Origin: CAZBWP01 sp964630265
GTDB lineage: Bacteria > Pseudomonadota > Alphaproteobacteria > Rhodospirillales > Defluviicoccaceae
Assembly: GCA_964630265.1 (NCBI GenBank)
Contig: CAZVRW010000026.1
Location: forward strand, 1-37,121
Length of the DNA stretch: 37,121 bases
Direction: 5' to 3'
Shown: positions 15,696 through 23,713 of the stretch, in pieces
How positions within the stretch are numbered: position 1 is the first letter of the stretch
Layout: every line of letters starts with the position of its first letter
Translations under genes and position numbers: made by a program
The notes under the pieces: generated by a model
The model's input: the letters and a program-made list of their open reading frames with translations, nothing else
What the model was told of the DNA's origin: nothing
The model's database searches: none

Positions 15696-16331
15696 TTACC
15701 GGTCGCCGACGTTACCTGCCGCGGCAAGCGCCGCAAGCGCCGCCCGAACCTCGGCGAGCCCCACCCCATCGCGGGCGCTGGTTGTCAACACCTCGGGGTG
15801 GGCCGCCGTGTGTTGTGCCACCTCTGCAGCGGTAGCTGCGTGGACATCGAGCAGGTCGCCTTGGGGAATCTTGTCGGCCTTGGTCAGGACCAATTGATAG
15901 GAGACGGCGGCGCGGTCGAGCATCGTCATCACCCGTCGATCCACGTCCTTTGCACCGTGCCGGGCATCGATGAGCAGCAGCGCGCGACGCAGAGCGGGGC
16001 GTCCGCGAAGATAGGCGTCCACCAAGCGCGTCCAACGGTCGACCTGAACCTTCGGCGCCCGAGCGTAGCCGTAGCCCGGCAGGTCCGTCAGCATCAACCG
16101 TCCTCCCAGGTCGAAGAAGATCAGCTGCTGCGTGCGGCCCGGCGTATTCGAGGTGCGTGCCAGAGTCTTGCGGCCGGTCAGCGCGTTGATCAGGCTCGAC
16201 TTGCCGACGTTCGACCGGCCGGCGAAGGCGACTTCGGGCAATCGCGTCTCCGGGATCTGATCGAGTTGGGCGGCGACAGTCACAAACGCACACGGGCCGG
16301 CAAACAACCGCCGGCCGGCCTCGATGGCCAC
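15696..16331 (-). CDS. engB: Ribosome-biogenesis GTP-binding protein EngB/YihA/YsxC
   Basis: A small GTPase needed for 50S ribosome assembly and, in several bacteria, for division. G-motifs are clear: G1 GRSNVGKS (38-45 of the chosen start), the TPGRTQ switch region, G3 DLPGYGY, and G4 TKAD. The C-terminus has the TSARDGVG G5-like loop. The start is ambiguous because no ATG is available. GTG at 16331 gives 211 residues, the family's normal size, while GTG at 16394 would overlap yidC by 37 bp and add 21 residues. The stretch before GTG 16331 (TDDPAAAAA) may also be coding. Neither has a convincing ribosome binding site, so coupling to yidC translation is plausible. Confidence 0.93.
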   Translation of the reverse strand: MAIEAGRRLFAGPCAFVTVAAQLDQIPETRLPEVAFAGRSNVGKSSLINALTGRKTLARTSNTPGRTQQLIFFDLGGRLMLTDLPGYGYARAPKVQVDRWTRLVDAYLRGRPALRRALLLIDARHGAKDVDRRVMTMLDRAAVSYQLVLTKADKIPQGDLLDVHAATAAEVAQHTAAHPEVLTTSARDGVGLAEVRAALAALAAAGNVGDR

Positions 16332-16357
16332 CGCGGCCGCCGCCGCCGGATCATCCG

Positions 16358-18154
16358 TCAGGGCTTCACGCCCATGCGGCGCATGATCACCCACTGTTGC
16401 GCGATCGACAGGAGGTTGTTCCAGGTCCAATATACCACCAGCCCCGCCGGAAACTGCGCCAGCATCACCGTGAAGACAAGCGGCAGGGCCATGAAGATCT
16501 TTGCCTGCAAGGGATCGGGCGGCTGCGGATTGAGGCGCTGCTGCAGATACATGGACACCCCCATGATCAACGGCCAGACGCCGATCATGAGGATCTGCGG
16601 CGGTTCCCACGGGATCAGTCCGAAAAGGTTGAAAAGCGTTGTCGGGTCCGGCGCCGAAAGATCCTGAATCCAGCCGAAGAACGGAGCATGTCGCATTTCA
16701 ATGGTCACAAACAGGACTTTGTAGAGAGCGAAAAACACGGGGATCTGGATCAAGATCGGCAGGCAGCCGGATGCCGGGTTGACCTTCTCCCGCTTGTATA
16801 GCGCCATCATCTCCTGATTCAGTCGCGCCCGATCGTCGCCGAAGCGCTCGCGCAGCTTCAACATTTCCGGCTGCAGCTTGCGCATCTGACTCATGGACTT
16901 GTACGACTTGTTTGCCAGGGGGAAAAACACAAGCTTGATCATGACGGTCAGAATCATGATCGAAAGTCCGAAATTGTGCACGTAGCTCTGGATGAACGTC
17001 AGGACGTAGAACAGCGGTTTCGTCAGGAAGTAAAACCAACCAAAATCGATGGCGCGATCGAACAAGGGAATGCCATAGGCTTCGGCGTAGGCGTCGAGCA
17101 GCCGCGCCACCTTGGCTCCGGCGAACACCCGCCCGGTCCATTCGGCGGAACCGCCCGCGGCGACGGTTACGCCACGATCTGACAGATAGTCGACTTGGTA
17201 AACATCGGTGCTGCCCGCGCGGAAGTGGACGAAGCGCGCCGTCACTGGTTCATCCTGTTCGGGCACAAGGGCGGTCAGCCAGTACTTGTCGGTAATGCCG
17301 ATCCAGCCTCCCGTCGTCTGATAGGCGATGACCCCCTGCGGGGCATCCTGCAGGTCATCGTAATCATATTCCCGCAGCGTCTCGTTGAAGACGCCGATGG
17401 GGCCCTCGTGCAGGATGAAGAAACCGCTGGTTTCCGGCCGACCCCGACGCGACACCAACGAATAGGGATACAGGTTGACCGCCGTGTCGCCCGTGTTCAT
17501 CACCCGCTGAGTGACGGTCAGCATGTAGCCGTCATCGATGGCGAACGTCCGCTCGAAGCGCAGGCCGGCACCGTTGTCCCAGCTGAGCGTCACTGGCGTG
17601 TCCTGGGTCAGGATGTCCCGATCGGCGGACCATTCGGTGGTGTTGTCGGGCATCGGGATGCCGGCGCGGGCATCATCCCAGCCCATTTCCACGAAATACG
17701 TGTCCGGCGCTCCCATGGGGGACAGCAGCGTCACCGGCGGGCTGTCAGGAGCGATGGTTTGGCGGTGGTTCGTCAGCGTCAGATCATCGAAGCGGGCACC
17801 GATGAGCGAGATCGAACCTTGCAGCCGCGGTGTTTCGATCCGGACCCGGGGCGTTTCGGCAAGGACCTCGTCGCGGCCCCGCGGACGCCCCGGCGCCGCC
17901 TCGGCCCCGGCCGTCGGCGCGGCTGATGGGGCCGCGGCAGGCTGTCCCACGGGCGCGGCCGCCGGGCGGGCGGCATCGCCCGGAGCAGCCGAGGTTGGCG
18001 CCGCGGCGTCGCCGGGTGCTGCCTGTTCGGACGTCGGTGCCTGAGCCTCGTTCTCCGGCGTCGGCGGATACTGCCATTGGATATACGCCTGAAATCCGAA
18101 CAGGATGGCCAGGGACAGGACGATGGCGAGGAGCAGGTTCTTGTTATCGGCCAT
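16358..18154 (-). CDS. yidC: Membrane protein insertase
   Basis: Inserts proteins into the inner membrane, alone or with SecYEG. The 598-residue protein starts MADNKNLLLAIVLSLAILFG, the typical first transmembrane anchor. A low-complexity Ala/Pro-rich linker (about 35-95) and a large periplasmic beta domain (about 100-370) follow. The conserved five-helix insertase core comes next, with FPLANKSYKSMSQMRKLQPE and the GCLPILIQIPVFFALYKVL hydrophobic region. The start at 18154 is set by homology; the open frame continues upstream through yidD antiparallel codons and is not used. It lies 37 bp after yidD in the classic cluster. Confidence 0.98.
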   Translation of the reverse strand: MADNKNLLLAIVLSLAILFGFQAYIQWQYPPTPENEAQAPTSEQAAPGDAAAPTSAAPGDAARPAAAPVGQPAAAPSAAPTAGAEAAPGRPRGRDEVLAETPRVRIETPRLQGSISLIGARFDDLTLTNHRQTIAPDSPPVTLLSPMGAPDTYFVEMGWDDARAGIPMPDNTTEWSADRDILTQDTPVTLSWDNGAGLRFERTFAIDDGYMLTVTQRVMNTGDTAVNLYPYSLVSRRGRPETSGFFILHEGPIGVFNETLREYDYDDLQDAPQGVIAYQTTGGWIGITDKYWLTALVPEQDEPVTARFVHFRAGSTDVYQVDYLSDRGVTVAAGGSAEWTGRVFAGAKVARLLDAYAEAYGIPLFDRAIDFGWFYFLTKPLFYVLTFIQSYVHNFGLSIMILTVMIKLVFFPLANKSYKSMSQMRKLQPEMLKLRERFGDDRARLNQEMMALYKREKVNPASGCLPILIQIPVFFALYKVLFVTIEMRHAPFFGWIQDLSAPDPTTLFNLFGLIPWEPPQILMIGVWPLIMGVSMYLQQRLNPQPPDPLQAKIFMALPLVFTVMLAQFPAGLVVYWTWNNLLSIAQQWVIMRRMGVKP

Positions 18155-18191
18155 GGAGCGCGTCTCGTTCTCGGGCAGCGATGGCCGGAGG

Positions 18192-18482
18192 TCAGCGGGG
18201 CAGCGGTTCACTGCTGCCAGTGGCAGTGCGATGGGAACAGTCGGGTCGGCCGGCGGCGTCGGATTCGGGCACCGGATCGTACCCCCAACCGCCCCAAGGA
18301 TGACATCGGAGCAGACGTGTCGCCGCCAAGCGGCCGCCCCGCCAGGCACCATATCGGCCGATCGCGTCAAGGGCATATCGGGAACACGTGGGGCGGAAGC
18401 GGCAACTGCCCGGCATGATCGGCGACAGCAGCGTACGATAGGCGAAGACGAGACCGCGCAAAGCGTGGGCCATGGGTCTCAT
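18192..18482 (-). CDS. yidD: Membrane protein insertion efficiency factor YidD
   Basis: A 96-residue peripheral inner-membrane protein that aids YidC-dependent insertion. The conserved core is complete: an amphipathic start with YRTLLSPIMPGSCRFRPTCS, the three-Cys region including RCHP, and HPWGGWGYDPVP. The tail after DPVP is short and variable. The ATG at 18482 overlaps the rnpA stop (ATGA); ATG at 18473 is possible. Position between rnpA and yidC is the near-universal order. Confidence 0.97.
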   Translation of the reverse strand: MRPMAHALRGLVFAYRTLLSPIMPGSCRFRPTCSRYALDAIGRYGAWRGGRLAATRLLRCHPWGGWGYDPVPESDAAGRPDCSHRTATGSSEPLPR

Positions 18483-18901
18483 GGCGACGCCTTGCCCCTC
18501 ACTCCAGCCGGTCGACGGGCAGGTCGACGCGCCGGTTGATCGGGCTGCCGATCCCGTGCCACTCGCGCGATCGCGCGTTCCAGGTCATCCATCAGCGCGG
18601 CGTAGGGGCGATTCAGGGTAGCCGCCCGACCAATCAACACGTAATCGCAGCCGCATTCGGCTCGCCTGGGCAGAACCTGCTCGGCGATCGCCCGCAAACG
18701 GCGGCGAGCACGGTTCCGGGCGACCGCATTGCCGACGCGGCGGCTCGCGGTCAGACCATATCGAACCGTCTCGGCCGCGCCCTCTCCGGCCGGCCGCCGT
18801 CGCTTTTGCAGGACAAGCCCGGGCATGGCGCACTTGTATCCGGATCCGGCCACGCGCAGGAACTCCGATCGACGTTTGAGACGCGCGACAGCCGCAGGCA
18901 C
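18479..18901 (-). CDS. rnpA: Ribonuclease P protein component
   Basis: Protein subunit of RNase P, which trims tRNA 5' leaders. The 140-residue basic protein has LKRRSEFLRVAGSG near the N-terminus and the RNR signature in the block GLTASRRVGNAVARNRARRR. The start is a GTG at 18901, 6 bp after the rpmH stop, with no strong ribosome binding site, so translation probably depends on rpmH. The C-terminal tail is rich in Arg, Pro and Ala (PARRPARRPAGVRG), longer than in most homologues. Confidence 0.97.
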   Translation of the reverse strand: MPAAVARLKRRSEFLRVAGSGYKCAMPGLVLQKRRRPAGEGAAETVRYGLTASRRVGNAVARNRARRRLRAIAEQVLPRRAECGCDYVLIGRAATLNRPYAALMDDLERAIARVARDRQPDQPARRPARRPAGVRGKASP

Positions 18902-18907
18902 GACCGG

Positions 18908-19042
18908 TCAGGCAGACAGCCGCTTCCGCCCCCGCTTGCGTCGGGCGACGATCACGCGCCGGCCGCCGACCGTGGACATGCGCTGGCGAAAACCGTGTCG
19001 CCGCTTTCGAACGAGATTGCTCGGCTGATAGGTACGCTTCAC
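18908..19042 (-). CDS. rpmH: 50S ribosomal protein L34
   Basis: A 44-codon gene that is easy to miss. Translated from the GTG at 19042 it begins MKRTYQPSNLVRKRRHGF and continues with RQRMSTVGGRRVIVARRKRG, ending KRLSA, an unmistakable L34. GTG replaces the usual ATG. A GGAG lies about a dozen bases upstream. It heads the rpmH-rnpA-yidD-yidC-engB-argB run and has a good promoter about 40 bp before it. Confidence 0.98.
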   Translation of the reverse strand: MKRTYQPSNLVRKRRHGFRQRMSTVGGRRVIVARRKRGRKRLSA

Positions 19043-19072
19043 AGGGCCTGCTCCGTCTTCAGATTGGGGCGC

Positions 19073-19101
19073 TGTATACGGGCTGGCCCGGACGAAGTCA
19101 A
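19073..19101 (-). promoter_or_regulatory. Sigma-70-type promoter of the rpmH cluster
   Basis: On the minus strand TTGACT (19101-19096) and TATACA (19078-19073) are separated by exactly 17 bp. Each box has 5 of 6 consensus bases. Transcription would start near 19066, leaving a leader of about 24 nt before the rpmH GTG. Position, spacing and the highly expressed gene downstream all agree. Confidence 0.75.
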
Positions 19102-19255
19102 CGCCACCCCGTCGGCGCGAGGGCGCGGCATGCGGTCACGGCCTGGTGAGCAAACGTGACTGGTTTGCGCCCGCGAACACGGCAAAGCTCTCGGCGCGAT
19201 GCAGCCGTCGCGCCCACATACACTTGTCAACGTAACCTTTCGCGATCGGAACGCC

Positions 19256-20038
19256 ATGACTGATGAGGCCAAGACCCCTGTCGCGCCGACGTCCTCGCGC
19301 CGCGCCGGACTGAAGCGTCTCATCCCGCTGCTGGTCATCGCGGCCGGCATCGCCCTGTTCTTTGCGCTGGGCTTGGATCGCTATCTGTCGTTCCAGGCGC
19401 TCAGCGACAACCGTCAAATCCTGGTCGCGTGGACCGAGGCCAACCCCGTCGTCGCAGCGGTCGGCTACATGACGTTGTATGCCCTGACGGTGGCGTTCTC
19501 GATTCCAGGCGCGGTCTGGCTGACCATTGCGGGCGGGTTCGTTTTCGGCGTCATTCTCGGCACGTCGTACACGGTGATTGGCGCGACCATCGGAGCGTGC
19601 GGCATTTTTCTCGCGGCCCGGTATGCGCTCGCCGACTTCTTTCACGCCAAGGCCGGCCCAGCGCTCCGGCGCATGGAAGCAGGCTTTCGAGAGAACGCGG
19701 CAAGCTATCTGCTGTTCCTCCGTCTCGTGCCCGTGTTTCCGTTCTGGCTCGTCAACCTGGCGCCGGCCTTTTTCGGGCTGCGGTTACGGACCTTCGCCCT
19801 GTGGACGCTGATCGGCATCATCCCCGGCACCTTCGTCTACGTGCTGGTGGGCAACGGCGTCGGCGAGTATCTGGATCGCGGCGAGAAGCCCGACCTTGGG
19901 ATCATCTTCGAGCCGCAGTATATTGCGCCGATACTGGGGCTCGCCGCACTCGCCCTGCTGCCCATCGTGATCAAGCGCTTGAAGCGTGGATCCCGCTACC
20001 TGGAAACCGCGGAGCAAACGGATGCCAAAGGTTCATGA
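19256..20038 (+). CDS. TVP38/TMEM64 family (VTT-domain) membrane protein
   Basis: A 260-residue polytopic inner-membrane protein of the VTT/SNARE-associated (DedA-related) superfamily. Members are linked to lipid scrambling or transport. A basic N-terminus is followed by a membrane segment (LIPLLVIAAGIALFFALGL). The VTT core then follows: SIPGAVWLTIAGGFVFGVIL, GATIGACGIFLAARYALADF, the FRENAASYLLFLRLVPVFPF re-entrant motif and the FWLVNLAPAFFGL helix. The ATG at 19256 was chosen over an upstream in-frame ATG at 19199. The last 17 bp overlap the next gene, a MerA-like flavoprotein, so the two are translationally coupled and probably work together. The transported substrate is unknown. Confidence 0.9.
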   Translation: MTDEAKTPVAPTSSRRAGLKRLIPLLVIAAGIALFFALGLDRYLSFQALSDNRQILVAWTEANPVVAAVGYMTLYALTVAFSIPGAVWLTIAGGFVFGVILGTSYTVIGATIGACGIFLAARYALADFFHAKAGPALRRMEAGFRENAASYLLFLRLVPVFPFWLVNLAPAFFGLRLRTFALWTLIGIIPGTFVYVLVGNGVGEYLDRGEKPDLGIIFEPQYIAPILGLAALALLPIVIKRLKRGSRYLETAEQTDAKGS

Positions 20039-21452
20039 CGTCGACCTGTGCGTGATCGGTGCCGGCTCCGGCGGCCTCTCGGTCGCTGCCGGCGCATCGA
20101 TGATGGGCGCCAGCGTGGTGCTCGCCGAAAAGGGCAAGATGGGCGGCGACTGCCTGAACTACGGCTGCGTGCCGTCGAAGTCCCTGTTGGCCGCCGGCCA
20201 CGCCGCCCACGCGCCGGCCGAAGCGCCGGCGTTTGGCATCGACCTCGACGGCGCACGCATTGACGGACAGCGCGTCTACGACCACGTCCGCTCGGTCATC
20301 GCGGCGATCGCGCCCAACGACTCGGTGGAGCGGTTCGAAGGGCTCGGCGTTACCGTGCTGCGGGGTCGTGCGCGCTTCACCGGGCCGACGGAGGTCGCGG
20401 TCGATGGCGTACGGCTGAAGGCCCGCCGCGTCGTGATCGCCACGGGCTCTTCGCCGTTGGTGCCGCCGATCCCCGGCCTCGACCACGTGCCTTTTCTGAC
20501 CAACGAGACGGTGTTCGACCGCGACGCCGTGCCGCAACGGCTGCTGATCATCGGTGGCGGGCCGATCGGCATCGAAATGGCCCAGGCACACCGGCAACTC
20601 GGCGCCATGGTGACGGTCTGCGAAATGGGTTCAATCCTGCCGAAGGATGATGCCGAGTTGGTCGATGTCGTGCGAACACGGCTCAAACGGGAGGGGGTCG
20701 AGCTTCGCGAAAACGTCAAGGTGGTCGGGGCCGCCGCCGCGGATGGCGGAGGCATCGTCCTGACCCTCGCCGAGAATGGCCAGGAAAGCCGGATCGACGG
20801 CACGCACCTGCTCGTCGCCGCCGGCCGGCGCCCCAACGTCGATGGTCTCGACCTGGAGGCTGCCGGTATCGCCTATTCAGCGAAGGGCATCCAGGTTGAT
20901 GCCGGACTGCGCACGACCAATCGCAAGGTGTTTGCCATTGGCGACGTCGCCGGCGGCCTGCAGTTCACCCACGTCGCCAACTATCACGCCAGCATCGTCC
21001 TCAAACGGGCGCTGTTCCGCATGTGGTGGGCGAAACAGGACACGCACGCCATCCCGTGGGTGACCTACACGGATCCCGAGCTTGCCCAGGTGGGGCTGAC
21101 CGAAGCGCAGGCGGTGGAGCGCCACCGTGATATCCGCGTGCTCCGCTGGTCATTCCACGAAAACGACCGTGCCCAGGCCGAGCGCCGAACCGACGGCGTC
21201 GTCAAGGTCATCACCACACCCAGGGGCCAGGTATTGGGCGCCGGCATGGTCGGCGCCTCGGCCGGCGAACTGATCCAGCCATGGGTCCTGGCGATGAGCG
21301 CCGGTCTGTCCGTCAGCAGGGTGGCCAGCATGGTCGCCCCCTATCCGACGCTGGGCGAGGTCAGCAAGCGCGCCGCGGGCAGCTTCCATACGCCGAAGCT
21401 GTTCAGCGAGCGGACCAAGAAGGTCGTGCGATTTCTCGCCCGCTTCGGCTGA
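20022..21452 (+). CDS. FAD-dependent pyridine nucleotide-disulfide oxidoreductase, MerA-like
   Basis: A 476-residue class I flavoprotein disulfide reductase. The N-terminal FAD-binding GAGSGG (13-18) and the redox-active disulfide GGDCLNYGCVPSK (Cys44, Cys49) are intact. An NAD(P)-binding GGGPIGIEMAQ, a second FAD motif (VFAIGDVAGG) and a C-terminal dimerisation domain follow. The active-site His found near the C-terminus of lipoamide dehydrogenase (HPT) is replaced by Tyr in APYPTLGEVSKRAAG, as in mercuric-reductase-like proteins. There is no N-terminal heavy-metal-binding domain, no C-terminal Cys pair as in true MerA, and no merR/merT nearby, so mercury resistance is unlikely. The ATG at 20022 has GGAG seven bases upstream and overlaps the VTT gene. 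Confidence 0.93.
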   Translation: MPKVHDVDLCVIGAGSGGLSVAAGASMMGASVVLAEKGKMGGDCLNYGCVPSKSLLAAGHAAHAPAEAPAFGIDLDGARIDGQRVYDHVRSVIAAIAPNDSVERFEGLGVTVLRGRARFTGPTEVAVDGVRLKARRVVIATGSSPLVPPIPGLDHVPFLTNETVFDRDAVPQRLLIIGGGPIGIEMAQAHRQLGAMVTVCEMGSILPKDDAELVDVVRTRLKREGVELRENVKVVGAAAADGGGIVLTLAENGQESRIDGTHLLVAAGRRPNVDGLDLEAAGIAYSAKGIQVDAGLRTTNRKVFAIGDVAGGLQFTHVANYHASIVLKRALFRMWWAKQDTHAIPWVTYTDPELAQVGLTEAQAVERHRDIRVLRWSFHENDRAQAERRTDGVVKVITTPRGQVLGAGMVGASAGELIQPWVLAMSAGLSVSRVASMVAPYPTLGEVSKRAAGSFHTPKLFSERTKKVVRFLARFG

Positions 21453-21464
21453 GCGCGCGGACGG

Positions 21465-21493
21465 ACGACAACATCTGCCGGCGCCGCTATAAT
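21465..21493 (+). promoter_or_regulatory. Sigma-70-type promoter placed directly before the histidine kinase ATG
   Basis: A perfect TATAAT at 21488-21493 is preceded by ACGACA (4 of 6) at 21465-21470, spacing 17 bp. The ATG is at 21502, only 8 bases after the -10 box. The transcript would be leaderless or nearly so, which fits the absence of a ribosome binding site. Confidence 0.5.
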
Positions 21494-21501
21494 CCAATGC
21501 C

Positions 21502-22920
21502 ATGAACGAGACGCCGCGTCGCACGCCGTCTTTACGTCTGGGTTTGTCCGCTCAGCTTCTCGTGCTGACGATCGTGTTCGTCATGCTCGCCGAGGTGCTG
21601 ATCTTCGCTCCCTCGATCTCCCGGTTTCGCGAGGTCTGGCTGCGCGATGCCCTGGAGAAGGCGAACATCGCCGTTCTGGCCGCGCAGGCCAGCCCGGATG
21701 ACAGGGTGGCGCAGGGCTTGACCATGGACCTGCTGTTCCGAACCCAAGCCCACGCGATCATCCTTCACACGTCCGATCGTCGCATGCTGATGGTCCGGGG
21801 CGAGATGCCGCCGGCCACCGACCTGACCGTCGATATGCGCTCGGGATCGGTCGTCGATCGGATCCTCGGCGCCTTCGCCACCCTCGCCCAGTCGGAAAAT
21901 CGCATCCTGCGCGTCATCGACGTAGCACCCGACGATGCAGACGGCACGCTCGAGATGCTGCTTGATGAGACGCCGCTGCGCTTGGCGATGTACGCCTATT
22001 CCTGGCGGATCCTCACGCTCTCGGTGATCATCTCGCTGATCACGGCGGTCCTCGTGTTCGTCAGCCTGCGCTATCTGCTGGTACGGCCGATTTGCCAGAT
22101 GATTTTGTGGATGATGGCCTTCCGGGAGAACCCCGAGGACGAAAGCGCAACGCCGCCACCGAGCCGCCGCCGCGACGAAATCGGCATCGCGCAACAGGAA
22201 CTCGCGGTGATGCAGAATGAACTCCGCGCCGCCTTGCGTCAGCGCGAACACTTGGCGGCGCTCGGCGGCGCAGTGGCGCGCATCAATCATGATCTCCGTA
22301 ATTCGCTGGCCACCGCGGTCCTGGTGTCGGACCGGCTAGCGACCATCGATGATCCGGAGGTCCAGCGAGTGGCGCCGCGGCTGTTCGCTGCGATTGATCG
22401 TGCGGTCCGGCTCTGCGCACAGACGCTAACCTTCATTCGCGACCCCCGGCGCAGTCTGCGGCCGACCCGGTTCGCCGTTGGCGACCTGGTCGTCGATCTG
22501 GAGGGCGACTTCGCCGACAATTGTGGCGCGCCGACGGCAGCGATCGGTGGCGCCGGGCACGAGGTCGAGGTCAAGGCCGACCGGGAACAGCTGGCGCGAG
22601 CCGTCGCCAACTTGGCCGTGAATGCACGCAAGGCCGGCGCCCGGACGATTCGCCTTGACGCGCATCGCGAGAACGGGCGCGTGATCATCGACGTCGCCGA
22701 TGACGGACCGGGCATTCCGGACGCTGTCCGTGATCTGCTGTTCCGACCGTTCGAAAGCGCCGGTCGTAACGGGGGAACCGGCCTTGGTCTCGCCATCGCC
22801 CGCGAGATCGTCCACGCGCACGGCGGCGATCTGGTGCTCACCAACACCGGGCCCGACGGAACGACGTTCCGCATGGACCTGCCGGCGGCAGCACAACCGC
22901 GAGAGCGCCTTTGCGACTGA
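21502..22920 (+). CDS. Membrane sensor histidine kinase, no adjacent response regulator
   Basis: A 472-residue two-pass kinase. Membrane segment 1 is about 17-40 and segment 2 about 168-190, enclosing a periplasmic sensor of roughly 125 residues. A short HAMP-like linker follows (VRPICQMILWMMAFREN). The H-box INHDLRNSL has His263. The ATPase domain shows the N-box with Asn370/Asn374, G1 DVADDGPGIP, the F-box FRPFESAG and G2 GGTGLGLAI. It ends in a short Cys-containing tail. No receiver-domain gene flanks it, so its partner is elsewhere. It stands alone between the flavoprotein gene and a tiny membrane-protein gene. Confidence 0.95.
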   Translation: MNETPRRTPSLRLGLSAQLLVLTIVFVMLAEVLIFAPSISRFREVWLRDALEKANIAVLAAQASPDDRVAQGLTMDLLFRTQAHAIILHTSDRRMLMVRGEMPPATDLTVDMRSGSVVDRILGAFATLAQSENRILRVIDVAPDDADGTLEMLLDETPLRLAMYAYSWRILTLSVIISLITAVLVFVSLRYLLVRPICQMILWMMAFRENPEDESATPPPSRRRDEIGIAQQELAVMQNELRAALRQREHLAALGGAVARINHDLRNSLATAVLVSDRLATIDDPEVQRVAPRLFAAIDRAVRLCAQTLTFIRDPRRSLRPTRFAVGDLVVDLEGDFADNCGAPTAAIGGAGHEVEVKADREQLARAVANLAVNARKAGARTIRLDAHRENGRVIIDVADDGPGIPDAVRDLLFRPFESAGRNGGTGLGLAIAREIVHAHGGDLVLTNTGPDGTTFRMDLPAAAQPRERLCD

Positions 22921-23014
22921 CGCCTGTTCGCCAAAAGGGGTTGCGCCGAAGCGCCGTTGGCGGTGAAATGGAGGGGTTGTGCATCCGCTCACTGTCGCCA
23001 GCGAGGAACGTCTC

Positions 23015-23200
23015 GTGCCCCATCTCGACCGCTGGATCATCGGGATCATGGTCGCCATCGTCGCCGTGTTCGGCCTCTATCTGGCCTCCCAGGCCCGGGA
23101 CGACGTGATGTACGTCACCGGCATTTTGATCTTCATCGTCGGTGTCGTATTCAATTTCTTCCAGATCAAAAAGGTCTTCGGTGCAAAGCAGTCGGACTAG
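23015..23200 (+). CDS. Small two-helix membrane protein, 61 aa, unknown
   Basis: The predicted product is a helical hairpin: segment 1 WIIGIMVAIVAVFGLYLAS, a short charged turn (QARDDV), segment 2 YVTGILIFIVGVVFNFFQI, and a basic tail (KKVFGAKQSD). I prefer the GTG at 23015, which has GAGGA at a 7-base spacing. A GTG at 22979 would give 73 residues but its purine run is too close to it. Both membrane segments are clean and codon use fits the neighbours, so it is probably real. It precedes apaG by 54 bp in the same direction. I do not recognise the family. Confidence 0.7.
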   Translation: MPHLDRWIIGIMVAIVAVFGLYLASQARDDVMYVTGILIFIVGVVFNFFQIKKVFGAKQSD

Positions 23201-23254
23201 ATCCGCCGGCCGCGTGGCCTGTCCTCGACGTCGGCGGGAACGCGGAGGCGGCCA

Positions 23255-23677
23255 ATGACAGATACCGTTGATCTCGCCCACGGTCGCTACTCGGAGACGA
23301 CGGGCGGTGTGACCGTCTCCGTCAAGCCGATTTTCCTGCCGCATCAGTCCGCCCCGGACGAACGGCGCTGGGTTTGGGCCTATCACGTCCGCATCGAAAA
23401 CCACGGGGACGACGACATTCAACTCATCAGCCGACACTGGCGGATCACCGACGCCACCGGCCACATGATCGAGGTCAGAGGTGACGGCGTGGTCGGCGAG
23501 CAGCCGCGCCTGCGGCCTGGCGAATCGTTCGAATACACGAGCGGCACCCCGCTCTCCACACCGTCGGGCATCATGTGGGGGACCTATCAGATGGTCACGC
23601 ACGGTGGCGAACCGTTCGACGCGGTGATCCCGACATTCTCTCTCGATTGCCCCGACGCCGACGCGCCGATCCACTGA
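23255..23677 (+). CDS. apaG: ApaG protein
   Basis: A 140-residue single-domain protein with the ApaG immunoglobulin-like beta fold. Typical blocks are GVTVSVKPIFLPHQSAP, WVWAYHVRIENHGDDDIQLI, SRHWRITDATG and GIMWGTYQMV. ApaG has been linked to Co2+/Mg2+ resistance and to diadenosine tetraphosphate metabolism, but its biochemical role is not settled. The ATG has GGAGG six bases upstream. It precedes folE by 36 bp, so they may be co-transcribed. Confidence 0.96.
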   Translation: MTDTVDLAHGRYSETTGGVTVSVKPIFLPHQSAPDERRWVWAYHVRIENHGDDDIQLISRHWRITDATGHMIEVRGDGVVGEQPRLRPGESFEYTSGTPLSTPSGIMWGTYQMVTHGGEPFDAVIPTFSLDCPDADAPIH

Positions 23678-23713
23678 TCCCGACGCGGGACACCTCTGGA
23701 GGTACGATCCCCA

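Noticed and set aside
20022..21452. Mercury-resistance gene (merA)
   Set aside because: The fold matches MerA-like reductases, but there is no N-terminal metal-binding domain, no C-terminal Cys pair and no merR, merT or merP around it.
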